From Branchiostoma lanceolatum (taxonomy: Eukaryota > Chordata > Leptocardii > Amphioxiformes > Branchiostomatidae), in contig NC_089731.1 of the NCBI RefSeq assembly GCF_035083965.1, positions 4,565,001 through 4,629,000 of the forward strand: 64,000 bases of DNA, given 5' to 3'. The translations under genes and the position numbers were made by a program. This document shows positions 1-10,300 of the stretch, piece by piece. The stretch's first letter is position 1; every line of letters starts with the position of its first letter. The notes under the pieces were generated by a model. It was given only the letters and a program-made list of their open reading frames with translations. It ran no database searches and was not told the origin of the DNA.

Positions 1-760
1 TCCAATTGTCTAACGAAGCCCAGGGGAACTTATTCAGATTACTAACCCAACCTCCCTGTAGGTAAGAGATTTAAAACATGCTTTTGTAAAGTACGTAGAT
101 AATGTGCTGTAATATGTACAGGTTTGAATGTTTTCTGTATAGTTGAGGAGGTGGACTTATATAGTAACAGCCCAACATGTTGATGATATTTCTGTATTTC
201 TGTGAATATTTGTTTAATTACCAGTAATCCATCTCAACGCACAGTAACTATTTATTGTCATCATACTGAGAGCGTATTATGGTGTATAAAGTAGAAGACA
301 AGTACGCTTGGTAAACATACTTTACGAATTAAAAGATATCACCTCCTTTTTACTTATGAGACATGTATATCAATTTGTTCTCATCCACTCACCTGGGGTT
401 TATTCGTGCCCCAGAACTATGACTAGTCTTTGTTTTCTTCTGTAGTATTTTTAGTATTATTGTCTTTTCTCTGATGTCTTTGGGATTTGTCACAGTTTGA
501 TAATAAACAAACAGCAAATTATCTTGTTTCTTGCATTTTTAAAGCTCTTTTAACAATTTTTGTGCCAAAAGGTGGTCTGGTTATTACCAGACAATTAGCT
601 AGCATCGGAAATTCTTGCATACTTGTTGGACCGGTTTATCCGCATTCGTCTTCGACCAACCAGCTGTATGCAGACAATATCCTCATTTCATTCGCGAGAA
701 CACGAGACTAGGACGAGACATGCGTAGGTCTCCCAGCCTCCTCCGGTACATGTATATTCA
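1..760 (+). other. 3' flank of an upstream DMT gene copy
   Basis: This stretch is nearly identical to 3760-4520, which begins about 45 bases after the stop codon of the DMT gene at 2750-3715. By that alignment, position 1 should lie just downstream of the stop codon of another tandem copy located left of the window. It holds no open frame I believe; the short frames in it are not conserved as protein. An AATAAA lies at 502-507. Confidence 0.7.
502..507 (+). promoter_or_regulatory. candidate poly(A) signal of the off-window DMT copy
   Basis: The hexamer AATAAA sits at the same relative place as AATAAA at 4248-4253 downstream of the next copy. Conservation in both duplicated units supports a 3'-end role for the preceding gene, but the hexamer is common in AT-rich DNA. 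Confidence 0.35.
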
Positions 761-800
761 GTGGACGTCGAAAATTGGAGGTAAGTGTTTGTTTTAAGAT
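721..800 (+). promoter_or_regulatory. possible 5' UTR exon end and splice donor of DMT gene 1
   Basis: The string GGAG|GTAAGTG at 777-787 is a near-consensus donor about 1.97 kb upstream of the DMT start. In unit B the same place reads GGAG|GTACGT, exactly where a 221-bp retroposed fragment has entered. This suggests, but does not prove, a spliced 5' leader whose intron would contain the minisatellite. Confidence 0.3.
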
Positions 801-1275
801 GTATCACTGATTGAAGAATATTCTGGTAACTGTGATTTTACGTGACTGGCGAATCTCTTCAACGAGAATAGAACATGTAGTCTCTACCAGATTAACCGCG
901 CCGGCTATAGGGAGAACATTTGCCGGTGGACTTTGGCCATGGAGGGTAACATTCGCAGCTCTCTCCGTTGCCGACTTCCTCCATACAATTGACTCTATTT
1001 GGCCAATTTCTACTATTTTCCCAGCGGCCCGCGGAGGCTGGTAGAGGCTAAGAACATGCTTGAATTCGAATGTTAGGCAACTGGTATAAGTTTTGGCGGT
1101 TGTTTGCTTTAATCACAGGGCCGAACAATTGTTTAGAGATATCAATAATGTTTATTTATTCCTTATACAGAAGACAGCGAACACTATCTCGCTCCTGATT
1201 TGCTGAAAGTTAAAGACAATCAGAAAATGAGACAGCATTATATCTGCAACACAGGATCAATCAACAAGGCTGTAG

Positions 1276-2155
1276 CTGTACAAGAGAGAACATCAGCGAA
1301 GTTGTAGCTACCAGAAAGAGGACATCATCTTGGGTGTAGATTTTTGAAAGAGAACATCAACGAGGTTGTAGCAACCTGAAAGAACATCAACTAGGGTGCA
1401 GATTTTTGAAAGAAAACATCAACGAGGTTGTTACTAAGCTACCAGAAAGAGAACATCAACTAGGGTGCAGCTTTTTGAAAGAGAACATCAGCGAGGTTGT
1501 AGCTACCTGAAAGAACATCATTTAGGTTGCAGATGTTTGAAAGAGAACATCGGCGAGGTTGTAACCTCCTGAAATAAGACATCAACGAGGGTGTAGGTTT
1601 TTCAAAGAGAACATCAACGAGGTTGTAGCAACCTGAAAGAGAACATCAACTAGGGTGCAGCTTTTTGAAAGAGAACATCAGCGAGGTTGTAACTTCCTGA
1701 AATAGGACATCAACTAGGGTGTAGATTTTTGAAAGAGAACATCAGCGAGGTTGTAGCAACCTGAAAGAGAACATCAACTAGGGTGCAGCTTCTTGAAAGA
1801 GAACATCAGCGAGGTTGTAACTTCCTGAAAGAGAACATCAACTAGGGTGCAGATTTTTGAAAGAGAACATCGGCGAGGTTGTAACTTCCTGAAATAGGAC
1901 ATCAACTAGGGTGTAGATTTTTGAAAGAGAACATCAGCGAGGTTGTAGCTACCTGAAAGAGAACATCAACTAGGGTGCAGCTTCTTGAAAGACAACATCA
2001 GCGAGGTTGTAATTTCCTGAAATAGGACATCAACTAGGGTGTAGATTTTTGAAAGAGAACATCAGCGAGGTTGTAGCAACCTGAAAGAGAACATCAACTA
2101 GGGTGCAGATTTTTGAAAGAGAACATCGGCGAGGTTGTGGCATCCTGGGAGAGGT
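1276..2155. repeat. 64-bp minisatellite, about 13-14 units
   Basis: The motif GAACATCAGCGAGG (with small variants) recurs at 1288, 1352, 1414, 1483, 1545, 1609, 1673, 1737, 1801, 1865, 1929, 1993, 2057 and 2121. Spacing is 64 bp in most steps. Each unit is two related 32-bp halves, one ending in GAGGTTGTAGC and one in TAGGGTGCAG. A period of 64 is not a multiple of three, so a coding role is unlikely. The second gene copy retains only about two units at 5240-5345. Confidence 0.95.
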
Positions 2156-2749
2156 CTTCAGTGATGTTGTAGCAGCCTCCGAGAGGGCCATCAGCAGCTC
2201 TGGGGTCAAGACAGCCAGAGAGAACAGGCGGAAACGGAAATAGGACAACCCAGAGTCCTGTGCACGTGCGGTCGCCTCAAAAGTCTTGAACATTTAGAGA
2301 AATGACACACTGAAGAACGAAAACGTTCGAGGTAACAGGTTCCGGCTCATGACTAGGAATGTAATTTGCGATGCTATATCACACGTGGGCTATCGAAACC
2401 GGAGAGAGTTAGTGGCATTGGCAATGCGTATTGTTGTAGACTGGAAGCTGTTTTGATACTGTTTTGCAAAATAACGTTAAACAACAAGCAGTTACAAGGA
2501 AGCACATAGGCAAGAACAAGGGCAATGACGTTTTCAGTTTTTAGATGTAACATCAAACGGCTGCAATTGAACCTGCGGACGGTTAATGACTTTACAAACT
2601 TGTAACATCTATCATTATAGACAAAACACTGCCGTGATACTGTATATGTATCAATACAAAGTTTTAACCGCAAGGAAGCACAGAGGTAAAAAAAAAAGAC
2701 ATTTTCGGACAACACTGATGAAGGCAAAATTGGTGCAAGAACAGAGACA

Positions 2750-3715
2750 ATGTCTTCATTGAAGGCGGCAAAGGGCATTTCCCTACTCCTGATGTCAGCC
2801 ATGTTTGCTTCATTCTATGCACAGTTCATAGCATTGGCAAGCAAGGATGGCATACCAAGTTTCCAAATTCTCTTCGTAATGCGATTGACAGAGTTTCTAG
2901 CTGTTGTACCTATGATTATCTTTTATCGCCTGCCATTGACGGGTGAAAACCGACACCAGAACATAATATTTGTCTTATTTGTTATTGTCGGAAATTTGGC
3001 TACGATTACGCATTTTCTGTCCTTTACTTTTACAGTTCCTGGCATCGCCTTTGGCATCATTCAAGGTTCCATGCCTTTTTTTGTTGCCTGTATAGGATTT
3101 CTGGTCTTAAATGAATCTCTAGGTGTTTTAGACGTTTGTGGGATTCTGATCAGCGTAACAGGCGTTGTTTTAGTGGCGTTTGGGGTGACACAGATAGGTA
3201 CAATGTCCACCGAGCTACTCGCCTTGTCAATCGGCATTCCACTGCTTTCTTCATCCATCTATGCACCTGATATGATTCTTATGCGGTACATGACAGCTAC
3301 ACTAAGGATGCCAATATTCACAAGTTTGCTGTATCTAAATTTACTTGGGTCAGTTGCATTACTAGTAGTAACCTATGCGGTGGAGACTCCAGTCTGGACA
3401 ATGCCGTTAAGTACAGCGCTTTACGTGGCTGGGGTTGGGGTGAGCAAGACTTTTAGCAGCATTTTGATGTTTTTAGGCATGAAAACGATACAAGCGTACA
3501 TCGCGACATCAGTTCGCATGTTCACCATCCCCATCTCTGTGCTGCTAGACTACTTGGTTCTACAGAAAGTACCGAATTTACTGCAAGCGGTGGGCGTGGT
3601 GCTGGTGATGTTGGGAATAGTGGTAGTTAGTGTGTATACATGGTGGACCTCTCGTCAGAAGGAGCTGCAAAGTGAAATTCTCGAAACACTCAATTTTGAT
3701 TCTGACGAGAGATAG
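2750..3715 (+). CDS. drug/metabolite transporter (EamA, SLC35G1-like), copy 1
   Basis: Predicted 321-aa integral membrane protein with about ten hydrophobic segments, as two five-helix EamA halves, the hallmark of the drug/metabolite transporter superfamily. Conserved stretches shared with copy 2 include ALASKDGIPSFQI, ENRHQNIIFVLFVIVGNLAT, VPGIAFGIIQGSMPFFVACIG and the C-terminal VSVYTWW. Such proteins sit in plasma or organelle membranes; the substrate cannot be read from sequence. It is encoded without introns. The start chosen is the first ATG in frame. By alignment to copy 2 this is an internal Met: the ancestral ATG is AAG here, although the 18 codons between are still open and similar (KTFSDNTDEG). 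The product therefore lacks about 17-19 N-terminal residues that precede helix 1, so helices are probably intact. Family call is strong; SLC35G1-like is my best subgroup. Confidence 0.88.
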   Translation: MSSLKAAKGISLLLMSAMFASFYAQFIALASKDGIPSFQILFVMRLTEFLAVVPMIIFYRLPLTGENRHQNIIFVLFVIVGNLATITHFLSFTFTVPGIAFGIIQGSMPFFVACIGFLVLNESLGVLDVCGILISVTGVVLVAFGVTQIGTMSTELLALSIGIPLLSSSIYAPDMILMRYMTATLRMPIFTSLLYLNLLGSVALLVVTYAVETPVWTMPLSTALYVAGVGVSKTFSSILMFLGMKTIQAYIATSVRMFTIPISVLLDYLVLQKVPNLLQAVGVVLVMLGIVVVSVYTWWTSRQKELQSEILETLNFDSDER

Positions 3716-4247
3716 GAGAATTCTAAAGACAAAGCTCGATGAAATGTCTTTGTTATGTACTCCAATTGTCTAACATAGCCCAGGGGAACTTATTTACATT
3801 ACTAACCCAACCTCCCTGTAGGTAAGAGATTTAAAACATGCTTTTGTAAAGTACGTAGATAATGTGCTGTAATATGTACAGGTTTGAATGTTTTCTGTAT
3901 AGTTGAGGAGGTGGACTTATATAGTAACAGCCCAACATGTTGATGATATTTCTGTATTTCTGTGAATATTTGTTTAATTACTAATAATCTATCTCAATGC
4001 ACAGTAACTAGTTGTTGTCATCATACTGAAAGCGTATTATGGTGTATAAAGTAGAAGACAAGTACGCTTGGTAAACATACTTTACGAATTAATAGATATC
4101 ACCTCCTTTTTACTTATGAGACATGTATATCAATTTGTTCTCATCCACTCACCTGGGGTTTATTCGTACCCCAGAACTATGACTAGTCTTTGTTTTCTTC
4201 TGTAGTATTTTTAGTATTATTATCTTTGGGATTTGTCACAGTTTGTT

Positions 4248-4253
4248 AATAAA
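4248..4253 (+). promoter_or_regulatory. candidate poly(A) signal of DMT gene 1
   Basis: AATAAA lies 533 bases after the stop of DMT copy 1, conserved in position with 502-507 of the preceding unit. Confidence 0.35.
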
Positions 4254-4530
4254 CAAACAGCAAATTATCTTGCTTCTTGAATTTGTAAAGCTCTTTTAAC
4301 AATTTTTGTGCCAAAAGGTGGTCTGGTTATGACCAGACAATTAGTCAGAATCGGAAATTCTTGCATACTTGTTGAACCGGTTTATCCGCATTCGTCTTCG
4401 ACCAACCAGCTGTATGCAGACAATATCCTCATTTCATTCGCGAGAACACGAGACTAGGACGAGAAATGCGTAGGTCTCCCAGCCTCCTCCGGTACATGTA
4501 TATTCAGTGGGCGTCGAAATAGGAGGTACG

Positions 4531-4751
4531 TTTTTTTTGTTCTTTTTTTTCCTATCTTTATTGGTATTTCAAAATAAATTACAAACTCAAACACTAACAG
4601 AAAAAAAGGACATACATGGGCACAACGAAAGCCAACTAAAAACCCGGATAGTGCGTACATGTGCAGCACATATACACTTACAGATGATCATAGCCTCCCT
4701 TATGAGTATCAATTGTAGTTAGCCTCCGCTCCAAACAATATTGTATATGAT
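4531..4751 (-). mobile_element. retroposed 3'-end fragment, antisense, with poly(A)
   Basis: Unit B carries 221 bp absent from unit A at 780. It is flanked by TACG at 4527-4530 and 4752-4755. Read on the minus strand it ends in AATAAA (4557-4562), about a dozen bases before an A-rich tail broken by single G and C bases. That arrangement is typical of a reverse-transcribed mRNA 3' end or a severely 5'-truncated LINE/SINE. It sits at the putative leader splice donor. Confidence 0.7.
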
Positions 4752-5723
4752 TACGTGTTTGTTTTAAGATGTATCACTGATTGAAGAATATTCTGGTAAC
4801 TGTGATTTTACGTGACTGGCGAATCTCTTCAACGAGAATAGAACATGTAGTCTCTACCACATTAACCGCGCCGGCTATAGGGAGAACATTTGCCGGTGGA
4901 CTTTGGCCATGATGGAGGGTAACATTAGCAGCCCTCCCCGTAGCCGACTCCCTTCATACAATTGACTCTATTTGGCCAATTTCTACTATTTTTCCAGCGA
5001 CCCGCGGAGGCTGGTAGAGGCTAAGAACATGCTTGAATTCGAATGTTAGGCAACTGGTATAAGTTTTGGCGGTTGTTTGCTTTAATCACAGGGCCGAACA
5101 ATCGTTTAGAGATATTAATAATGTTTATTTATTACTTATACAGAAGACAAGGAACACTATCTCGCTCCTGATTTGCTGAAAGTTAAAGACAATCAGGAAA
5201 TGAGACAGCATCATATCTGCAACTCAGGATCAATCAACGAGGCTGCAGCTGTACAAGAGAGGGGCTCAGCAAGGTTGTAATTTCCAGAAATAGGACATCA
5301 ACTAGTGTGTAGATTTTTGAAGTAGAACATAAACGAGGTTGTGGCTTCCTGAGAGAGGTCTTTAGCGATGTTGTAGCAGCCTCCGTGAGGGCCATCAGCA
5401 GGTCTGGGGTAAAGACAGCCAGAGAGAACAGGCGGAAACGGAAATAGGACAACCCAGAGTCCTGTGCACGTGCGGTCGCCTCAAAAGTCTTGAACATTCA
5501 GAGAAATGGCAAACTGAATAACGAAAACATTCGAGGTAACAGATTCCAGCTCATGGATAGGAATGCAATTTCCGATGCTACATCACACGGAGGCTATTAA
5601 AGCCGAAGAGGGTTAGTGGCATTGTCATCTACACCTAGTGTTATAGACTGGACCCCGCTTTGATACTGTCTTGCAAAATAAAGTTACAACCACAAGGAAC
5701 CACAGAGGCGAGAACAAGTGAAA

Positions 5724-6746
5724 ATGACGTTTTCAGACAACACTAACGGGGGCGAAAATAGTGCAAAGACAAAGGTACTGTCTTCGTTGAAGTCTGCAAA
5801 AGGTGTTTTGCTATCACTTTTGTCTGCAATTTTTACTTCTTTTTCCGGTGAATTCACAGCATTAGCAAGCAAGGATGGCATACCGAGTTTTCAAATCTTC
5901 TTATTAATGAGATTAATTGAAATTCTAGCTCTCCTCCCTTTTCTAGTATTCTGTCGGCCGGCAAAATTAACAGGTGAAAACAAACATCAGAACATAATGA
6001 TTGTCTTATTTGTTATTGTCGGAAATTTGGCTACTATTGCGCTGTTTCTGTCTTTTGTCTATACAGTTCCTGGCATCGCCTTCGGTATTATTCAAGGCTC
6101 CATGCCTTTCTTCGTAGCCTGTATCGGATTGCTGTTCTTAAAGGAACATGTGTCACTTTTTGACGGTTGTGCGATTCTCATCAGCGTGACAGGAGTTGTT
6201 TTAATGGTGGTTGGTATGACGAATATAACTGCAATGTCCACCACGCTACTCGTGTTGTCAATTGTCATTCCACTGCTTGCTTCGTTCGTCTTCGCACCTG
6301 ACGCGATTATTAGGCGGCACATGGCAGCTAAACTAGGCGTGCCAATAGTCACAGCTTTACTGCATCAAAGCATATTTGGGGCAGTAGCATTTCTTGCCAT
6401 AAGCTATGCGTTGGAGACTCCAGTCTGGACTATGGCTTGGTCTACGGCGTTATACGTGGTAGGACTCGGGGTGAGTTGGTTCATAGCCGGCTACGGTATC
6501 TTAGCAGCATCGACAGAGGACAAAGCATACATCGTAGCAGCAATTCGCATGTTAACCATCCCCATCACTATTCTACTAGACTACTTGTTTCTGCAGAAAG
6601 TACCGAATTCTCTCCAAGTGACAGGCTTGATCCTGGTGATGCTGGGAACGTTGTTAGTCAGCGTGTATACATGGTGGGCCCATCGTAGGGAAGAGATGCA
6701 AAGGGAACTTCTCGAAACACTCCGGTTTGATCCTGACCAGGGATAA
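5724..6746 (+). CDS. drug/metabolite transporter (EamA, SLC35G1-like), copy 2
   Basis: Predicted 340-aa polytopic protein, a close paralogue of the copy at 2750-3715, with about ten transmembrane segments in two EamA repeats and no introns. The start ATG (MTFSDNTNGG) is followed by a polar 25-residue N-terminus before the first helix; a GTG two codons upstream is not used in eukaryotes. Shared motifs include ALASKDGIPSFQI, IIQGSMPFFVACIGLLFL and a hydrophilic charged C-terminus after YTWW. Copies differ mainly in the loop before TM2 and around residues 250-270. Substrate unknown. Compared with copy 1 this one keeps the ancestral start codon and has lost most of the upstream minisatellite. It is convergent with the FAS1 gene that ends at 7376, leaving about 630 bp for both 3' ends. 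Confidence 0.9.
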   Translation: MTFSDNTNGGENSAKTKVLSSLKSAKGVLLSLLSAIFTSFSGEFTALASKDGIPSFQIFLLMRLIEILALLPFLVFCRPAKLTGENKHQNIMIVLFVIVGNLATIALFLSFVYTVPGIAFGIIQGSMPFFVACIGLLFLKEHVSLFDGCAILISVTGVVLMVVGMTNITAMSTTLLVLSIVIPLLASFVFAPDAIIRRHMAAKLGVPIVTALLHQSIFGAVAFLAISYALETPVWTMAWSTALYVVGLGVSWFIAGYGILAASTEDKAYIVAAIRMLTIPITILLDYLFLQKVPNSLQVTGLILVMLGTLLVSVYTWWAHRREEMQRELLETLRFDPDQG

Positions 6747-7375
6747 GGGATATTTCATAAATGCAAGGCAAAGTTTACCAAGGCTGCCTTGCCAAATGCA
6801 TGTCTAGTGATCCATACGCAGTTATGTTTACAATATGTAGGGATGTAACTACCTAAAACTGCTCAACTCCACATTAATGACATTGCGACGTCCTCTTGTT
6901 AACATTCGAATTCTGCGTAAAGAACATATTCTACACAAAGTAACTACACTGGGTTAAATCTACTACTTAATGTTCATTTCCTACTTTATCGTAACATCGT
7001 ATGCATATTATGGGGCAACCAACACTAACTCTAAATCTGGTTTGCAATAATAGGCACCCGTATATATCTATGTGTAAAGTCTACGTGCCATTGTAAATAT
7101 CAGAACCATCCAAGAATAAGTTTGTATGTCTGCAAGCTTTGAGAGTATTTGAATAAAAAATTCAAGAATTGAGTTGAATTGAAATAAAGTATATCCGTAG
7201 TCATGTAATTCAATGCCAGTTTTAATGTGATTGTAATAAAACGTACACATCCAAATTTACTTGACAACTTGGGGGCTTATATAAAACCATCCATGAAGGC
7301 CAACAAGGCTTACATTGCAGTAGCTTGAGTACAAAAACACTTCATGAATATAATGGCTGTTTCACGAAGACGAGG
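6747..7375. promoter_or_regulatory. convergent 3' flank with poly(A) signals for DMT2 and FAS1
   Basis: No gene seen. Plus-strand AATAAA at 7152-7157 and 7183-7188 could end DMT copy 2. On the minus strand ATTAAA at 7221-7226 lies about 150 bases after the FAS1 stop. If both are used, the two transcripts end within about 70 bp of each other. Hexamers alone are weak evidence. Confidence 0.4.
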
Positions 7376-10300
7376 CTATTTTCGAGGGATGAGGACGTTG
7401 TCAATCATATGCATCATCCCGTTGGTTGTTGGAAACGCGAATCCAATTATCTTTGCGTTATTCACTGCTACCCGAGTATCTGTGAGAAAGCAACAAAGCA
7501 CACATAAAGAAGTGAAATAGATGAAATACATAGATGAAAGTGATCTATATGTTCATACACTTGAAAACGCTGTCACGGCGAAACCGGTCGTGGTACTAGA
7601 CTGAATAAAATTCTAAACGAGAACCAGGTGTCTTACTGAGGGACGACTGCGGTGTAAAAGATGTTGGTTGCTTGAGGAATGATTCCACATTCTACTTTAT
7701 ACTGACTTATATGTTCATGTTACATTTCATCAGGCAAGTATTGCCTAAGGGGCCTTGCCGAACTACTTTGCATACCGCATCACTGTCAAACGAAATCACT
7801 ACGCAGTGCACAATGGAGAACTGTGCTAGTCATAATACAGTGCTAAACACTAAAGGTATTAACGGATCAAATGTTCGACGACCACGTATCCGTAATGACA
7901 GGCGTCAATAAAGTCACGTGTCTGTAACACTCGCGAGTTTACGTGCGGCAGTGATTGGTCATTATTGATCCTGGAGAGGGTGACAGTGGTCGTCAACAGA
8001 GAGGCAGATAAGAACATATATGAATGATAATGATATAAAAAGAACAAGATAAATAGATTTTTAGGATGGTCGATTGTACCTTTCAACCTGAAACATGTTA
8101 TCGCCGCAACGGCTCTGATGGCCAGCGTACGCCACCTATTGTGATTAAGTTCGTCTCGTACGCTGCCAGGCACAGGTTCTTCTCCGCCAAGTCTAAACTC
8201 AAAGGATCCAAGCTTTTTGTCACTGAGCAGCTCACCAGGGAAAATGCTCTGCTGCTCCGTGCAACCAGAGAGAAGATGGGGAATGGCTGGTCCCTCGATG
8301 GCCGGATCTACTGTCTGCATGATGGCGTAAAGAAGAGGGTCGCCAGTCGCACGGATATGGACAACATGTAACTGTGCTCGCTGCAATTTGTTCCATGTCA
8401 TCGAGTAACAACTTCTTTCTCTTAACTTGTGTCACCTAGCCATGGCTTTTTGGATCGGTCGTTTACTTTTCCCTCCGCTTTGACCATGTGTCTACTCGTA
8501 TACTCCTACTAAAAGTGCGGACTGTAAATGTTGCTTATTTATGGTATAGGCGGACACGTGAGTAAACCTTGACTTTTCCGTATGCATATGTTGTATTGCT
8601 ACTATGATAGATGTATAGCTTTATTTGTATTGTATTGTTGTACTTATGTTGATCGTTCTTCCTTATCAAAGTTTATGTTCACAGCAATGGGTATGTCCAA
8701 TCTAATTATACTGGGTTTAACGGTTCTGAATGGATTGCTGAGAGGGTGCGCCAAATCATGCCAATAGATATTGAACAGTACAGGGCAGTCATTGGCATGT
8801 TTTCCGCTGGTTTGACTTTTACTATTAAGTTAAGCCTTAAGTATACACTTAGCTTAGATAAGTGTTTCTCATATACGGTAGCATGTATCTCCGTTATTGT
8901 GATTCTTCTAGCGGGAGACATCCATCCCAACCCAGGGCCAGTCTCTCGTAAAGATTTAAATTTTATGCACATCAATGTCAACAGTTTGGTAGCTGGTACC
9001 AAAATGGACGAACTGTCCGCTCTCGTAGTTAGATTTAAGCTCGATGTTGTCGCCATCTCAGAAACATGGCTGGGCGAGTCTGTTGATTCAGTTGCTATCT
9101 CTCTTGATGGCTTCCAGGCTCCGATACGACGTGATAGAAACCGGCACGGTGGTGGTGTCCTTATTTACATATCTGACCAGATCGCATACAAAAGACGCTC
9201 AGATCTGGAGCCCAAATCTGTTGAATGTATCTGGCTGGAACTATTTGCAGGATGCTATCGTGTCATATTTTCTGTTTACTACCGCCCACCTGGCCAGGAC
9301 GCCAGTACTGCTAATGAATTTATTGACTTATTTACTGACTCTGTCTTTGCAGCTGGGTCCTCTAATTATGACGCCGTCATAATTACAGGTGACTTCAATG
9401 CTAAGCACAATGCATGGTGGGCTCCTGACCCAATTACCTCTGTCGGCTCAAAACTATTTCAAGCATCGACTATGTTAAACCTTACCCAGGTGATTAGCGA
9501 GCCGACATGTGATTTGTCACGTTCTCCTTCTTTGATTGACTTACTGTTTACTGATATGAAGAATCTTGTTAAATCTACCACAGTTTTGTCTCCCCTTTCT
9601 GGATGCCACCACTGTCCCATAATTACTACTTTTAATATGTCCTTAAAGTCCCCGCGCCCTTATATCCGCACTATCTGGGAATATCCTAAAATCGATCATG
9701 ACTTATTAGCTGAATTTTCGTCTGATTCCAAATGGCATGAAATTTTTTACTGTAACGCTGTTGATGATGCATGTTATAAGCTGGTAGATCTTATATTTGA
9801 AGCCAAAACCAAATGTGTTCCCCATAAGGACATTCTTATAAGACCCAGAGATAAACCATGGATGTCTCCCAGGATTAGATCGTTGATGCGTCGGCGAGAC
9901 AAGCTACATAGGAATGCTAAAGTTTCGAACAGTACCACACTGTGGTCTGCATACCGTAATGTCAGAAATAAACTAGTACGCGAAATATCACTCGCTAAGT
10001 CTAACTACAACAGCCGTCTCGCTGACTCCTTGACGACTTCTCCTTGTTCTAGTAAGAAATGGTGGCACATTGTTAAATCTTTCTATTGTAGCAAAGTGAG
10101 TTCTAATATTCCTCCCTTAAGGTCAGGTCACTTGTATGTAACTGATTCTTGTGAAAAGGCAACCATGTTCAACAATTTTTTCACTGCTCAGGCCTCTGTA
10201 GATGACACCAAGGCAAGCCTCCCACAACTTGATTTTCTCACTGATGTCCGATTTTCAGAATGTTTTACCACACCTGCCGAGATTGAACTCTATGTATCTT

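Larger units (their letters stand above)
1..6746 (+). repeat. tandem gene duplication, two units of about 3.7 and 3.0 kb
   Basis: Unit A (1-3759) and unit B (3760-6746) align along most of their length: gene 3' flank, 5' leader, then the DMT coding frame. They differ by an expanded 64-bp minisatellite in A (1276-2155; about two repeat units remain at 5240-5345 in B) and by a 221-bp insertion in B (4531-4751). Homology to unit A ends at the stop of the second gene; sequence after 6747 is unrelated to 3716-3800. The non-coding parts are very similar, which points to a recent duplication. Confidence 0.9.

Noticed and set aside
1276..2155. CRISPR-like regular repeat
   Set aside because: Units are directly abutting 32/64-bp repeats without unique spacers, in eukaryotic sequence; it is a minisatellite.
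2030..5497. Minus-strand 87-codon frames at 2030-2293 and 5234-5497, similar to each other
   Set aside because: Similarity follows from the DNA duplication, part lies in the minisatellite, and they run antisense in the leader of the DMT genes with no domain.
7859..8401. 180-codon minus-strand frame
   Set aside because: Antisense to the retroelement ORF1 fragment and to an interspersed repeat; no recognisable domain.
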